Of a DNA stretch of 64,000 bases, positions 43,801 through 52,915 are shown in pieces. Below the pieces are notes generated by a model, which was given only the letters and a program-made list of their open reading frames with translations, was not told the DNA's origin and did no database searches. The stretch is taken from the NCBI GenBank assembly GCA_907163375.1, contig CAJQUW010011283.1, positions 62,001-126,000 of the forward strand, given 5' to 3'. Made by a program: the position numbers and the translations under genes. The DNA comes from Prostheceraeus crozeri (taxonomy: Eukaryota > Platyhelminthes > Polycladida > Euryleptidae). How positions within the stretch are numbered: position 1 is the stretch's first letter; the number at the start of each line of letters is the position of its first letter.

Positions 43801-43990
43801 CCAAAAAAATGGATTTCTCCTTCTCCATGACGCAACTTGTTAACTATATCACCATGAAACTGTCAGACATATGTTTTTTGGATCATTGTTGTATATTTTT
43901 AGCGCCCAACTCCTTCCTATTGTGTTCTTTCATGCTCAAAATCATGTCTTAAAAGAATGTTCCCGCAGCGGGAACATGGTCGTTAATGGG
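40826..43990 (-). mobile_element. piggyBac element A
   Basis: The element lies between TTAA copies (40,822-40,825 and 43,991-43,994) and has a 14-base inverted repeat, CCCATTAACGACCA, at its ends. Palindromes of the form TGTTCCCG-N3-CGGGAACA occur once near the left end (40,958-40,976) and twice near the right (43,611-43,629 and 43,958-43,976), probably transposase-binding repeats. It is about 3.2 kb and carries a transposase on the minus strand. Confidence 0.93.
41278..43038 (-). pseudogene. piggyBac A transposase, broken
   Basis: The ATG at 43,038 starts a Lys/Leu-rich then strongly acidic N-terminus, followed by FRVFLAMLLMSGYH and LYWSLSPDL. A shift near 42,290 leads to a region reading DESMIPYYG (first catalytic Asp), then IQFEPYQGTK, VYMDNYFTSF (second Asp) and GYVDGMDQN (third Asp) in 41,634-42,290. 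The Cys-rich zinc-binding C-terminus (CKVCKANSRRCCAKC, CFEVFHRY) ends at 41,278. Stops interrupt the stretch between the third Asp and the Cys-rich end. All three Asp residues survive, but the frame is destroyed. Confidence 0.88.
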
Positions 43991-44218
43991 TTAAATTACA
44001 AGAAGAAAAGAATGGAGGAATTCTACCATTAATTCCTCTAATAATAGGAGGTATAGCAGCAGCAGGAAGTGTTGCAGGTGGGACAGCTGGTATTGTCCAG
44101 GCAGTAAATAAAAATAAATCAGAGAAGGCAGCATTAGAAGAAGAAAAACTACATAATAGGGAGTTAGAGAAAGCGGCTAGAGGTGAGGGAATGGTAGATA
44201 ATTTTATTAGTAAATTAA

Positions 44219-47185
44219 CCCATATTATACCACTGTCCTTAAAAAGGGACGCTTAATCTTTCGAATGTCAACGTCAAAATATAACATTAATGAACAAACT
44301 TAGAGATTAACGGGAAGCTATTTACCAAATATATTAATAATATACATGGATTTGTCTTGAATATTATCTGTACTACTACTCAGATGATAGAGTTCTGTAT
44401 TTTTAAGATTTATTAGTAAAAAAATAAAAAATATTTTCCAATACTCATTTACATGACCCATTATACTTAACTTCTAGAAATGTGATAATCCTTAGTTGGT
44501 TGATGCATTGTTGTGATGCAGTCAAAATATGATTCCAAATTAATTTACCTGTTTGATGAAATAATCGATTATGTAACCGTCCCGATTTAGGGACGTTGGG
44601 TACGAATGACCCCCGTGACATTGAAAAATGAAAACATTCAGAACGTCATTTGAATAAACTTGTGACTCATTTTATGTGTTGTGGTACACATGTTCCTTTC
44701 ATGTCTTCTAAATTTAGTTATGTTTTGTAAAATTGTTTCAGTTAGTTTTTGTTTAAATCTCATGGAATTTGAATTCATGCAGTCTAATCTATGCGAAATC
44801 AAGAAATGGCGTCCAAAAAGACAAGAACCAAAAGTCGAAAACGGTAAGTTTTAATTTCATCTAAATAATTGTTCTCAGGGTATGCTATGATAATCGCAAT
44901 GATCTGTATGTAGTAGAAGGTTAGTATCTACATTAAATGTGCCAGTCAATAGCAAGATTAACATTTTACCTATAGGTAGGGGTAGGCCTATAAATGTTGT
45001 ATGTAAACATATTGGTTACATATTAGTAATATGTCAATGGCGGTTAACCGACGATTGAATGAATAGCTATCCATTATCAAAATAGGCTGTAGGCTTGATA
45101 GTTGGACAGTTTACATCTGGTTTAATCAATTTACTTTCCAAAGTAGGCTACTGTTAATTTCTATATCGCTCTCATTAGTTTGAAGCTTATTAGTCTACAC
45201 TAGCGCTTTAATGATATGTTTCTATAATCACAATCTTTTCATTAGATATGGAATTATCTTAGTTTCTGTAAGGTAAAACGTCAATCGAATGCAAAATGAT
45301 GACAAGCATCTTCACCTCGTGATGTTGATAATGTTCGAAAATGAATTGAACCCTCTACCGTCGACTCCATCGAGCATATATCGCGACTGGTTACACACTC
45401 GACCACGGTGGCTTATGCTGAGGAGCTGATGTCTTAAACAAATGTATCTTTTACCTTTCAATAAGAAATTACTTGGTGAAATCCATAGTACGAGGGTTGA
45501 TTCATAATTTCACTACAGAGAAACGCAGACCATGAATTTAACATCCGGATAAAAATGTACTTTTCCTTTCAGATATACCCTGGACGATGTTGTTAGTAAT
45601 GGAAAACATAATTTTCAAGTGGCATCAAATGAGATACGCTTAGTTTTGGCAATTCTTATCATTTCTGGATACGTTCCTCTTCCTAGAAGGAAAATGTATT
45701 GGGAGTTAAAGTCTGATGTTCACAACGAAGCTGTATCAAAGGCAATGTCCCGAAATCGTTTTGATGAAATCATTCGATATCTACATTTGGCAGACAATGA
45801 CCATTTATCTTCGGACGACCGGTTTTCGAACGTTCGTCTTCTACTTGACAAAATGAATGAGAGATGCTTGAAATTCCAGCCAAATGAACAAGAATTATCA
45901 ATTGACGAGTCGATAACTCCATATTTTGGACGTCATGGCACCAAACAATGTATAAGGAATAAACCCATTCGATTTGGTTTCAAAACATGGGTGTTGGCTA
46001 CCAGTGGAGGCTATGTAATACAATTCGATCCGTATCAAGGCAGTAAATCAACGTATGACAAAAATCTTGGATTAGGTTATAGCGTGGTCACCAATCTTCT
46101 TGATTCGCTTCCAAGCCACCTCCCCTTTTGTGTGACATTCGACAATTTTTTTACGTCATTACGTCTTGTTTCTGATTTAGCCGAAGAAGAATTCGGAGCA
46201 ACAGGGACAATCAGATGTAATCGGCTTCAAAAATGTTCGATTTCCTCTTCCAAAGAATTAAGTAAACAACCGAGAGGAGCATTTGATTACCGCGACGATC
46301 GACAAAATGAAATCATAACTGTAAGTTGGAGTGATAACAGCGTTGTTACACTGGTATCCAACATACTATACACGGTGTCTTCCCTTTGAATAGCGCCAAA
46401 AGGTGGTCAATGAAATAAAAGAAATTCATGCAGGTTGAGCAACCACGCATCGTACAAGCGTATAAGAAAGCTATGGGAGGGGTCGATCGTATGGATCAAA
46501 ATGTCTCTTGCTATCGAATAAACATCAGGACAAAGAAATGTTGGTGGCCCTTCTTTGCGCATTGCTTAGATATGGCATTGCAAAATGCCTGGCTATTACA
46601 TAGAAAAAAGCAGTTCAGAAAAATTGGATCAACTGTCTTTCAGACGAGAGATTGTTGATGTCTACTTGCGACGGTATTCAGCTTCAAATGAAAATTCACC
46701 AGTAGCACGAAAGATTGCACGCTTGAATAATAAAGTCCCAGGTGAGATTAGACGTGATGGAAAAGGGCATTTCATCATCTCAGAAAGTACACAAAGAAGA
46801 TGCGCTTATTGTGGGAAGAAAACTTACAGACGTTGCATGAAGTGCCAAGTGCCTCTCCACCTTGAATGTTTGCAAACCTTCCATCAATGACTTTTGATTT
46901 AGATGTTGTAAAAGTGAACAATCGATCACTGCATCAATCCTTGACTTGATGAAGAAGTGTAGATTTAATAAAAACGAAAAAAAATCATATGTTATATATG
47001 TCTTATGCGCAATACCAGTACCCATTCGTACCCAGTGTCCCTATAAAGGGACGTTTACTAAATCGTATATAATTACGTATAACCTTGATTATTTTCATAA
47101 GTAATGTCGAATTGGTGATTAATCAAAGTAGAAAAATGCAATTTTCAGAAGGAAAATAAAAAAATCAATTTTGGGTTAATATGGG
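44219..47185 (+). mobile_element. piggyBac element B
   Basis: The element is flanked by TTAA (44,215-44,218 and 47,186-47,189) with short inverted ends CCCATATTA. Palindromes of the type GTCC(C)...GGGAC lie near 44,240, 44,580 and 47,040. It shares no end sequence or internal identity with element A, so it is another piggyBac family. It is about 3.0 kb and carries an intron-containing transposase on the plus strand. Confidence 0.92.
44804..46890 (+). pseudogene. piggyBac B transposase with a 5' intron, broken
   Basis: A small first exon (ATG near 44,804) codes a basic start, KKTRTKSRK, and ends at GTAAGT near 44,845. A pyrimidine-rich acceptor, CTTTCAG, near 45,572 joins it to a frame reading YTLDDVV, LVLAILIISGYVPLP, ELSIDESITPYFG (first Asp), IQFDPYQGSK, VTFDNFFTSL (second Asp) and, after a stop near 46,389, MGGVDRMDQN (third Asp). 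The Cys-rich end CAYCGKKTYRRCMKCQ...FHQ closes at 46,890 in a shifted frame. The acidic N-terminal segment is short, as if deleted. The splice signals are intact. The gene is inactive by at least two lesions. Confidence 0.82.
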
Positions 47186-47367
47186 TTAAATTTAGTTGAT
47201 GAAGGGAAACGAGTGCTAAAAAATGTACTAAATAATATTGATGATTTAATTGAAATAAAAGAAACTAAAGATGGTTCTGGAATATATCTAAATCCTAGTA
47301 TGGTACGATAAGATTTAATCTTTAAAAAAAGAATTTGAATAATTTAAGAATTTCAAATCTAGATCTA

Positions 47368-48546
47368 ATGGATTATCTCTTAAAAGTACATTCCGGTGGC
47401 GACATACAAAAAGCATTAGAAAACTTTCCTGGTTTTATTTGGAGTAAATATTCGAAAGAGAAACATTTACCTGGACATAATTTTACTGGCCCCGGCACAA
47501 GATTAGAATTAAAATTAAACGATGATAATACACCTAGAGAAAATAGTAAACCAATAAATAGAGTAGATGGTGCAGCTTACAGGCATGATTTAGCATACAG
47601 AGAACATGATGATATAGCTTCTAGACATGAAGCAGATAAGAAAATGATACAAGAATTAGATAGTATTCAGAATCCTTCCTTTAGAGAAAGAATTGAAAGA
47701 ATGTTTGTTAAGAAAGCTTTACAAGCAAAAATGCTTTTTGGCCAGGGGATAGATGAAACTTATGCCTCTGAAATTCACAAGGAATGCAGAAAGCCGGAAT
47801 ATCTATTGAAGGTAAAAGTATTTAATAAAGATGATATTTGGAGTGCTGATCTAATAAATATGCCTAATGAAAGAGGGTTTAAGTACGCATTGACCGTTAT
47901 AGATTTATATTCACGTTACGCTTTGGTAAAGCCTTTAAAAAACAAAAGTGGTCTGTCAGTTAAATATGCGTTCGAAGAAATCTTTAAAGAAAGTAATAGA
48001 AAACCAAAGAAATTGTTTGTTGATAAAGGGTCGGAGTTTTACAATGGAAATGTAAAGCCACTATTTGAAACTGTTTATTCCACAGAAAATGCTGGAAAGG
48101 CTGTAGTAATAGAGAGGCTCAATAGAACTTTTAAAAATAAAATATTTAAGAAATTTACAGAACAAGGAAATCAGAAATGGTTGAAGATATTACCAGGAAT
48201 TGTAGAACAGTACAATAATAAAGTTCATTCAGGTATTGAAGAAACTCCAAAGAATGCTTCTGACGATCCTGATTTAATACGAAAGAAAATATTCGAAAAT
48301 AATTATTCGAATGAGAGTAATCCGAATTTACAGAAACGTAAGCCGAAATTTAAAATTGGAGATAGAGTTAGAATATTTAAGTATAAGAATAAATTTGAAA
48401 AAGGTTTTGTTGGCTATTGGACTAAAGAGATATTTGAAGTTTGTAAAAAAAAAAATTATCCGATTACTTACGAAATCAAAGATTTAGATAATGAGGATAT
48501 CAGAGGTCGATTTTATGAAAACGAATTACAAATGACCCAGCTTTAA
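47368..48546 (+). CDS. Phospholipase A2-integrase fusion protein
   Basis: The ATG at 47,368 opens 392 uninterrupted codons. Residues 33-90 hold a parvovirus-type phospholipase A2: the calcium-loop GPG at 41-43 within LPGHNFTGPGTRL, and the catalytic HDLAY at 73-77. A basic helix and LFGQG follow. Residues 129-290 are a retrovirus/Polinton-type integrase core with Asp161 (WSADL), Asp219 (FVDKGSEF) and Glu249 (VVIERLNR); the Asp-Glu spacing is 29 residues, shorter than the usual 35. The C-terminus (FKIGDRVRIFK, FEVCKK, YEIKDL, FYENEL) is the SH3/chromo-like DNA-binding part. Virion phospholipases breach endosomes, while integrases insert the genome. One intact gene with both is unusual. No stop is present, unlike most genes in this element. 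Confidence 0.88.
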   Translation: MDYLLKVHSGGDIQKALENFPGFIWSKYSKEKHLPGHNFTGPGTRLELKLNDDNTPRENSKPINRVDGAAYRHDLAYREHDDIASRHEADKKMIQELDSIQNPSFRERIERMFVKKALQAKMLFGQGIDETYASEIHKECRKPEYLLKVKVFNKDDIWSADLINMPNERGFKYALTVIDLYSRYALVKPLKNKSGLSVKYAFEEIFKESNRKPKKLFVDKGSEFYNGNVKPLFETVYSTENAGKAVVIERLNRTFKNKIFKKFTEQGNQKWLKILPGIVEQYNNKVHSGIEETPKNASDDPDLIRKKIFENNYSNESNPNLQKRKPKFKIGDRVRIFKYKNKFEKGFVGYWTKEIFEVCKKKNYPITYEIKDLDNEDIRGRFYENELQMTQL

Positions 48547-48626
48547 CCTTCAGGTGGCGCTTCAGCTAGCTTCGTTTGAACTTCAATTACAGTAATTGGA
48601 ACTAACGTTTCGGGAAATAAATTCCC

Positions 48627-49055
48627 TTATTCAACTCCCTTATTCAATTCTAACATAATATCAAGAAATGATACTCCTTCTTGCAATTTATATAAAACAT
48701 AAATGCATAATTGACCACAGTAAGTTGTTCCTGGTTTTTGAATTTGAAATGTAATATAAATTCCATTTCCAAGTAATTATTTGACTTCATTTGTTGGAGG
48801 CAACCCATAAGAGTCGAAATAGTAATTATCTCGATTTTTATTTCTATGTCCAGCTGACCAATGTACTCCTTTTTGGTCTGACGTGTGAAGATTTTTTATG
48901 AAATTTACAGTTGGTTTATTTTTGGTCAATTGTAATTCGTCTCTCATTAGGATATGAAAATTCTTTATTCCTAATCGATTAGCGATCTTATTTAAATCGA
49001 AATTTGTCGTGGTTTGTTTGCCGTATTGTTTTAAAAACTCTTTTATGTTTTACAT
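48627..49055 (-). pseudogene. Adenain-like maturation protease, two internal stops
   Basis: From the ATG at 49,055, the second codon is already TAA. The frame then reads NFHILMRDEL, HTSDQKGVHW (catalytic His), YYFDSYGLPP (catalytic Asp), a second stop (complement near 48,779-48,781), FQIQKPGTTYCGQLC (oxyanion Gln and catalytic Cys) and a helix ending near 48,627. The order His-Asp-Gln-Cys matches the adenovirus-type cysteine protease of Polintons, which trims capsid precursors. The length of about 142 codons is short for the family (near 200). The catalytic residues remain, so the stops are probably late. Confidence 0.75.
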
Positions 49056-49079
49056 TTTATAATAAAAAAAATTCTTATA

Positions 49080-49917
49080 GGGGTCCTACTAGATTAAAAA
49101 CTGTCTCATATGTCTTTCCTTACTACTAATTCGATTTTGAAATGATTTAATTTAATCTAAATTAAAAAGTTACATTGCTTAACATATTTCCTTTTTTCAT
49201 GAACTTCTCAAAATGAATTAAAAAAACTGAGTTTTAGATAGTTCTTGAATCACTGCTTGCTTGCTTGCTTTTCAGATGTAGTTGTCAACAATCGTCTACT
49301 AACTATAATATGACAAATTGCATGAACCATGTGTCCACGCGTGGACGAGGTTTCATTGGATGAGAGAAAAATGACGTCATACAACAGCATAATGAAAATG
49401 ATTGATAACAAAAGCTTTCATATTTCCGAAGACAATCTTCTAACAATGAGTCTTTTAAGGAATCCACAAATTCATGTCGGGTAGATAAACACGTCGGTAA
49501 TTGATGATGAAGGTTGTCAATCTTCTCGCCCTTTCTCTTTCTTTCGTTTCTTCCACGAGTAAGCGTTTTGCCTTTCTTCTCCGTTTTCTCTCCTTATCAA
49601 AAAATGCAGGGTTAAAAATAATAGGAAATCTACCCATTTCAATGATAAAAGTGTTATGTTCTTCCTTCTTGTCATTGGAAATATTTCGTTTTGAAATTTC
49701 TGCAAATAACTCCGGAAACGCAGCAATAATGTTTGACTGCTCTTCGATGACTTCTTGTGCCATGACTGAACACAGCGGCGCACACGATACAATGACAGAA
49801 GAGAGAGAAATGCAACAATACAGCTGCCAGATGCTTTGACGTCATGCGGTTGTGCTGACGCGCTGGTTAGAATTAAAACAACTTGCCTAACGTACAGCTA
49901 AAATCTAATTGTATCAC
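49080..49917. other. Spacer between protease and right TIR
   Basis: The spacer is mostly non-coding. A minus-strand frame from the ATG at 49,763 (102 codons, ending 49,455) has a helical start (EEQSNIIAAFPELFAEI) and a very basic middle (KERKRRRKAKRL). It does not match the gene style of the element and might come from another insertion flanked by TGACGTCA-type strings (49,369 and 49,838). I could not define ends. Confidence 0.35.
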
Positions 49918-50195
49918 AAAGCAGTAGCAACAACAGGAATTGTTAGAACGCCAGATGAAATGACAATAGTGAGATCACCTAAACTTATTGTTAAGAATAT
50001 GCCAATTCCTTGTGTCACATTCTTAACTATCGTCCATCTCTTTCTTAACTTATCATAGTTTTCTAGTCTAAGCAATAATTGCGCTTCCTTATCTTTCATA
50101 TACCTGACTCTATCTTTATGTTTTGTTATATCCATTTCATATGATAAGGAAGGATATAAAGGGGCTGATGGTTCTTTTGTTTTTACATCTTCCAT
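49918..50195 (-). pseudogene. Truncated second copy of the TIR membrane protein gene
   Basis: From the ATG at 50,195 the frame is open for about 92 codons and matches the start of the left-end gene, including the first hydrophobic segment, then stops where the terminal repeat ends. It has Arg at the codon that is TGA in the left copy. The second hydrophobic segment and tail are missing, so it probably makes no useful product. Confidence 0.75.
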
Positions 50196-50364
50196 TTTTA
50201 AATGAATATTTTTATTGCATTTTTGGCCATATTCATTTCATTTGCATTTTGATTTGCTAAATTTCAAGAGGCCCCTATTTTTGCATTTTTCCATTTGTAT
50301 TTACCTAGGTGTGGGATCCGGTGCTGAGCGAAGCGATGCGCCGGATCTCATACCCTATACTACT
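49918..50364 (-). repeat. Right terminal inverted repeat of the Polinton
   Basis: This is the reverse complement of 27,189-27,613, ending CCCTATACTACT before the ATACTT duplication at 50,365-50,370. It is about 20 bases longer than the left copy owing to small indels in the AT-rich leader near 50,215-50,275. Confidence 0.92.
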
Positions 50365-50370
50365 ATACTT
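50365..50370. repeat. Right target-site duplication of the Polinton
   Basis: ATACTT here is identical to 27,183-27,188. Confidence 0.9.
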
Positions 50371-50566
50371 GTTCTCTGATGTGTATCGCATATTTCCTAA
50401 CTTCAACGCTACCGGATAATTGGATGTAAAATATTCACTGATTATAAACAGAGGTCTACTCAGGGCCGTCTACGGCGGGCGTCAGTTCTATGTTCTCGAT
50501 TTTCTTGCAATGAAAGCATATTGAAGTAAAAATGATATTGCTTTTGTTATTTTTCTAATCACTTAA

Positions 50567-51811
50567 CCCTTTCGGCGCCATTGTTGACTTTAGTCGACTT
50601 ACCCATAGAGCGCCATTGGCGACTAAAGTCGACAAGTTTCTAAACACTCAATTCTATTGTTCTATTATGCTTTTGTCTGGTATTGTGGCCGTGTAACGAT
50701 TTCCAATCATGCTGCCGGTATTTTCGCCACATTTTTTGCGGTTTGCACTTTTACCCTGCTGCCAATCAATGCACTGCCTGATCGATTCGCGAGCGCTGTT
50801 TCGTTCTGAGCTTCGCTCACGTTTGGTGAGAGTCAAAGGCAGTAAGAGGCAGTGCTTTTCAACCGTTGATTGGAAATGGCAAACTCATCGCGAGCCAGAA
50901 GATCCACGAGAAGCTTTACCGCTGAAGAAATTGCCAATATAATACAAGATGCTGATAGTGAAGTGTCAGATACACACTTTGACATTCATTCTGAGTCTGA
51001 TGGTGATCAAAATCAGCATGCAGCTGCAAGATTCTCTGGCCAGCCTGTTTCCAATAGGCCTACTTCGCACTGTTCATCGGATACAAGATGGGAATCTTGT
51101 AGTAAGAATTAGGTATCTCACTGGCTACCTCCTTTTAGAAGGAGAACAGGAGTCTTGGTGGATACGTCTGACTTCGATCCTGCGGATGACTTTTCTTTGT
51201 TTTTTCCTGACGAAACATTTTATCTTATGGTGGAACAGACTAACAAGTATGCATTGGATTTTTTTGATTTCCCCGCTGAATTGCCAAAGTGCTCTCGTTT
51301 CAACTCATGGAATGACACAAACCTTGATGAGATGAAAGCATTTGTAGCTTTACAAATTGCAATGGGCCTGAGCAACGAAAATGAACTGGAGGACTACTGG
51401 GAAACTTTGTACTGTGTTGATGAATAAAATTTACTCTTTTCATAATTACATTATTGTTTTATTACAATTACAGAGGAAAATGCGATTTGAGTTAATGGAA
51501 ATGATATAAAAGTAACGTAGGATCAAAAAATAGGAAGTAAATGATAAAAATACACGTTTAAGTAAAAAAATCAAAAAAAATTTTTTTTTCGATCGAAAAT
51601 TCGAAAAATTACATTAGTTGTTTCATTACAATTACAGAGGAAAATACAATTTAAGTTGATGAAAATTGTATAAAAGTAACGTAGGATCAAAAAGAAGAAA
51701 GTAAACGATAAAAATACACGTTTAAGTAAAAAATCGAAAAATGACTTTTTTTCAACGAAAATACTTGGCGCTGGGAGCAACAGCTTTTGGGAATACTTGG
51801 CGCCGAAAGGG
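50567..51811 (+). mobile_element. piggyBac element C, internally deleted
   Basis: TTAA copies at 50,563-50,566 and 51,812-51,815 flank an element whose ends read CCCTTTCGGCGCC inverted. Near the left end GACTTTAGTCGAC and GACTAAAGTCGAC form a palindromic pair. Near the right end a ~165-base segment is tandemly duplicated (51,445-51,575 and 51,610-51,740). Only the N-terminal third of a transposase remains, so this is a non-autonomous derivative of a third family. Confidence 0.92.
50876..51427 (+). pseudogene. piggyBac C transposase, N-terminal third only
   Basis: An ATG at 50,876 begins a Ser/Arg then acidic stretch (EEIANIIQDADSEVSD) that loses frame near 51,050. A second frame (51,155-51,427) reads FFPDETFYLMVEQTNKYA and FNSWNDTNLDEMKAFVALQIAMGL, the conserved helical N-terminal domain of piggyBac transposases, and ends at a stop after YWETLYCVDE. 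The DDD catalytic core and Cys-rich tail are gone. Confidence 0.82.
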
Positions 51812-51815
51812 TTAA

Positions 51816-52672
51816 AAGGAATCACAACGAAAAGTGCTTCCGTGGCATGATGTAGGTTAATGCTTGGACTAGCGATCTGTTGACCCATATGTCAAACCCC
51901 GAAAACATCATTGGAGTCGGCAGGAAGGTCATCGTTGCTAGGAGTGACTTCACTGTTAGGCAAATTGATCAGTATTGCGGTTATAAAAGGGCATCCGAAA
52001 TTCATCAGACACATTTTCTGAATTGCATATTCTTTGTAACTATATGGTTTGTCCAGACCTGACAAGAAAATAAGTAATGATGCAGAGTAATGCAAAGAAA
52101 AGTTGCTAGAAAGATACACTTCTGAATAAATCTGGATGCAGTCTGTAGTTAAAGGTCCGAAGTAACAAATGTAGTCCGTATTCTGGATGAGCATACATTA
52201 GAGGTACACAAGAGAAAACGGGTTCGATGAGCTTATAAGTAGTTTTGTGAGCATATTTCACAGGCGCTGAAATACCTAATGACAGACAAAGTTATCTAAT
52301 GCTCATTTTCGGATTAAGTCATTTTTTATCAAATAGTTATCGGGATGGGAATAATCTGTAGAAAAGAAAACAGTTGTTATTTTCTTTAACACATAACTCA
52401 TTCATCATCATAATTTCTTTTACCACATAACTCCTTAAATCATTTTTACTAAAACAATATTATTATCCTATGAGCCCCTTTTTACCTTCAAAACGGACCC
52501 CAAACTAATGCGGACTCTTAATAAATATCGACCACATGGTTCCCATATACAGTAGCTACTCTAGGGACCTATGGAAACGGACGTTTTCGTAAATTCATTG
52601 CGGACCATCTTGCTTAACCGCAAAATCAACTTTATCTACAGTTATGAATTAAACGATAAAAGTCGGACTCAC
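51816..52672. other. Non-coding stretch (probably intron)
   Basis: No supported frame is seen. The right end bears the 5' splice site (ACTCAC on this strand, GTGAGT on the minus strand, 52,667-52,672) of the exon that follows, so at least part of this stretch is an intron of that minus-strand gene. Confidence 0.5.
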
Positions 52673-52915
52673 CCTCAGGCCGATTCCAAATTGTAACAGA
52701 CTGAATGCGGTACGTCTTCCTAAGGTTAATTGCAAAAAAGAAAACTCTCCCTTTGGTTGGACTCTTATCATGAGCACCGACGCACAGGCTGCCTCTAGTC
52801 TTGCCATCAGTGATACTTTCGGGGTATCCAAAGAGAATAGAAGGGCCGACTTCAGCCGGTTTGCCACGGGACACATCATTCCGATGAAGATGATGGGTTA
52901 GCGGCGAAGGAGGAG
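52673..52915 (-). CDS. Host exon: discoidin/F-type-lectin-like domain
   Basis: A 243-base exon lies between an acceptor (TTCTCATTTCAG on the minus strand) and a donor (GTGAGT). Both junctions are phase 1, so the exon codes 81 codons in a symmetric 1-1 class typical of shuffled extracellular domains. The text has DVSRGKPAE, ITDGKTRGSLC, FFFAINLRKTYRIQSVTIWNRPEG. These match the 'N-(V/L)-(A/S)-x-G-K-P ... A-x-D-G ... (W/F)-x-(V/I)-x-L-x-x-x-Y-x-I-x-x-V-x-I-x-N-R' start of F5/8-type/fucolectin domains, which bind sugars or lipids outside cells. Other exons lie outside view. It is the only convincing host coding sequence in the window. Confidence 0.65.

Larger units (their letters stand above)
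40698..47311 (+). pseudogene. pX-like minor virion protein gene split by two piggyBac elements
   Basis: The gene is in three pieces: 40,698-40,825, 43,995-44,218 and 47,190-47,311. The frame is continuous when each insertion and one TTAA copy are ignored. Piece one is basic; piece two carries the hydrophobic Gly/Ala-rich string GGILPLIPLIIGGIAAAG followed by AVNKNK and a charged helix. That pattern resembles the C-terminal part of adenovirus core protein X, and similar proteins accompany the capsid genes of Polintons and adintoviruses. Piece three ends at TAA (47,309-47,311). The total would be about 158 codons without an internal stop, so the gene was intact when the first transposon landed. 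Confidence 0.68.
27189..50364. mobile_element. Maverick/Polinton (adintovirus-like) element, complete, 23.2 kb
   Basis: The ends are inverted repeats beginning AGTAGTATAGGG, the usual Polinton terminus. A perfect 6-base duplication, ATACTT, flanks it at 27,183-27,188 and 50,365-50,370, as made by the element's retrovirus-like integrase. The interior codes the full core set: packaging ATPase, penton-like and major capsid proteins, protein-primed polymerase B, adenain-like protease and integrase. Genes lie in four strand blocks: plus 27.3-30.3 kb, minus 30.4-36.6 kb, plus 36.6-48.5 kb, minus 48.6-49.1 kb. Without two piggyBac insertions (about 6.1 kb) and one Penelope-like fragment (about 1.2 kb) it would be about 15.8 kb, the usual family size. 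Many genes carry stops or shifts, so this copy is not autonomous. Confidence 0.95.
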
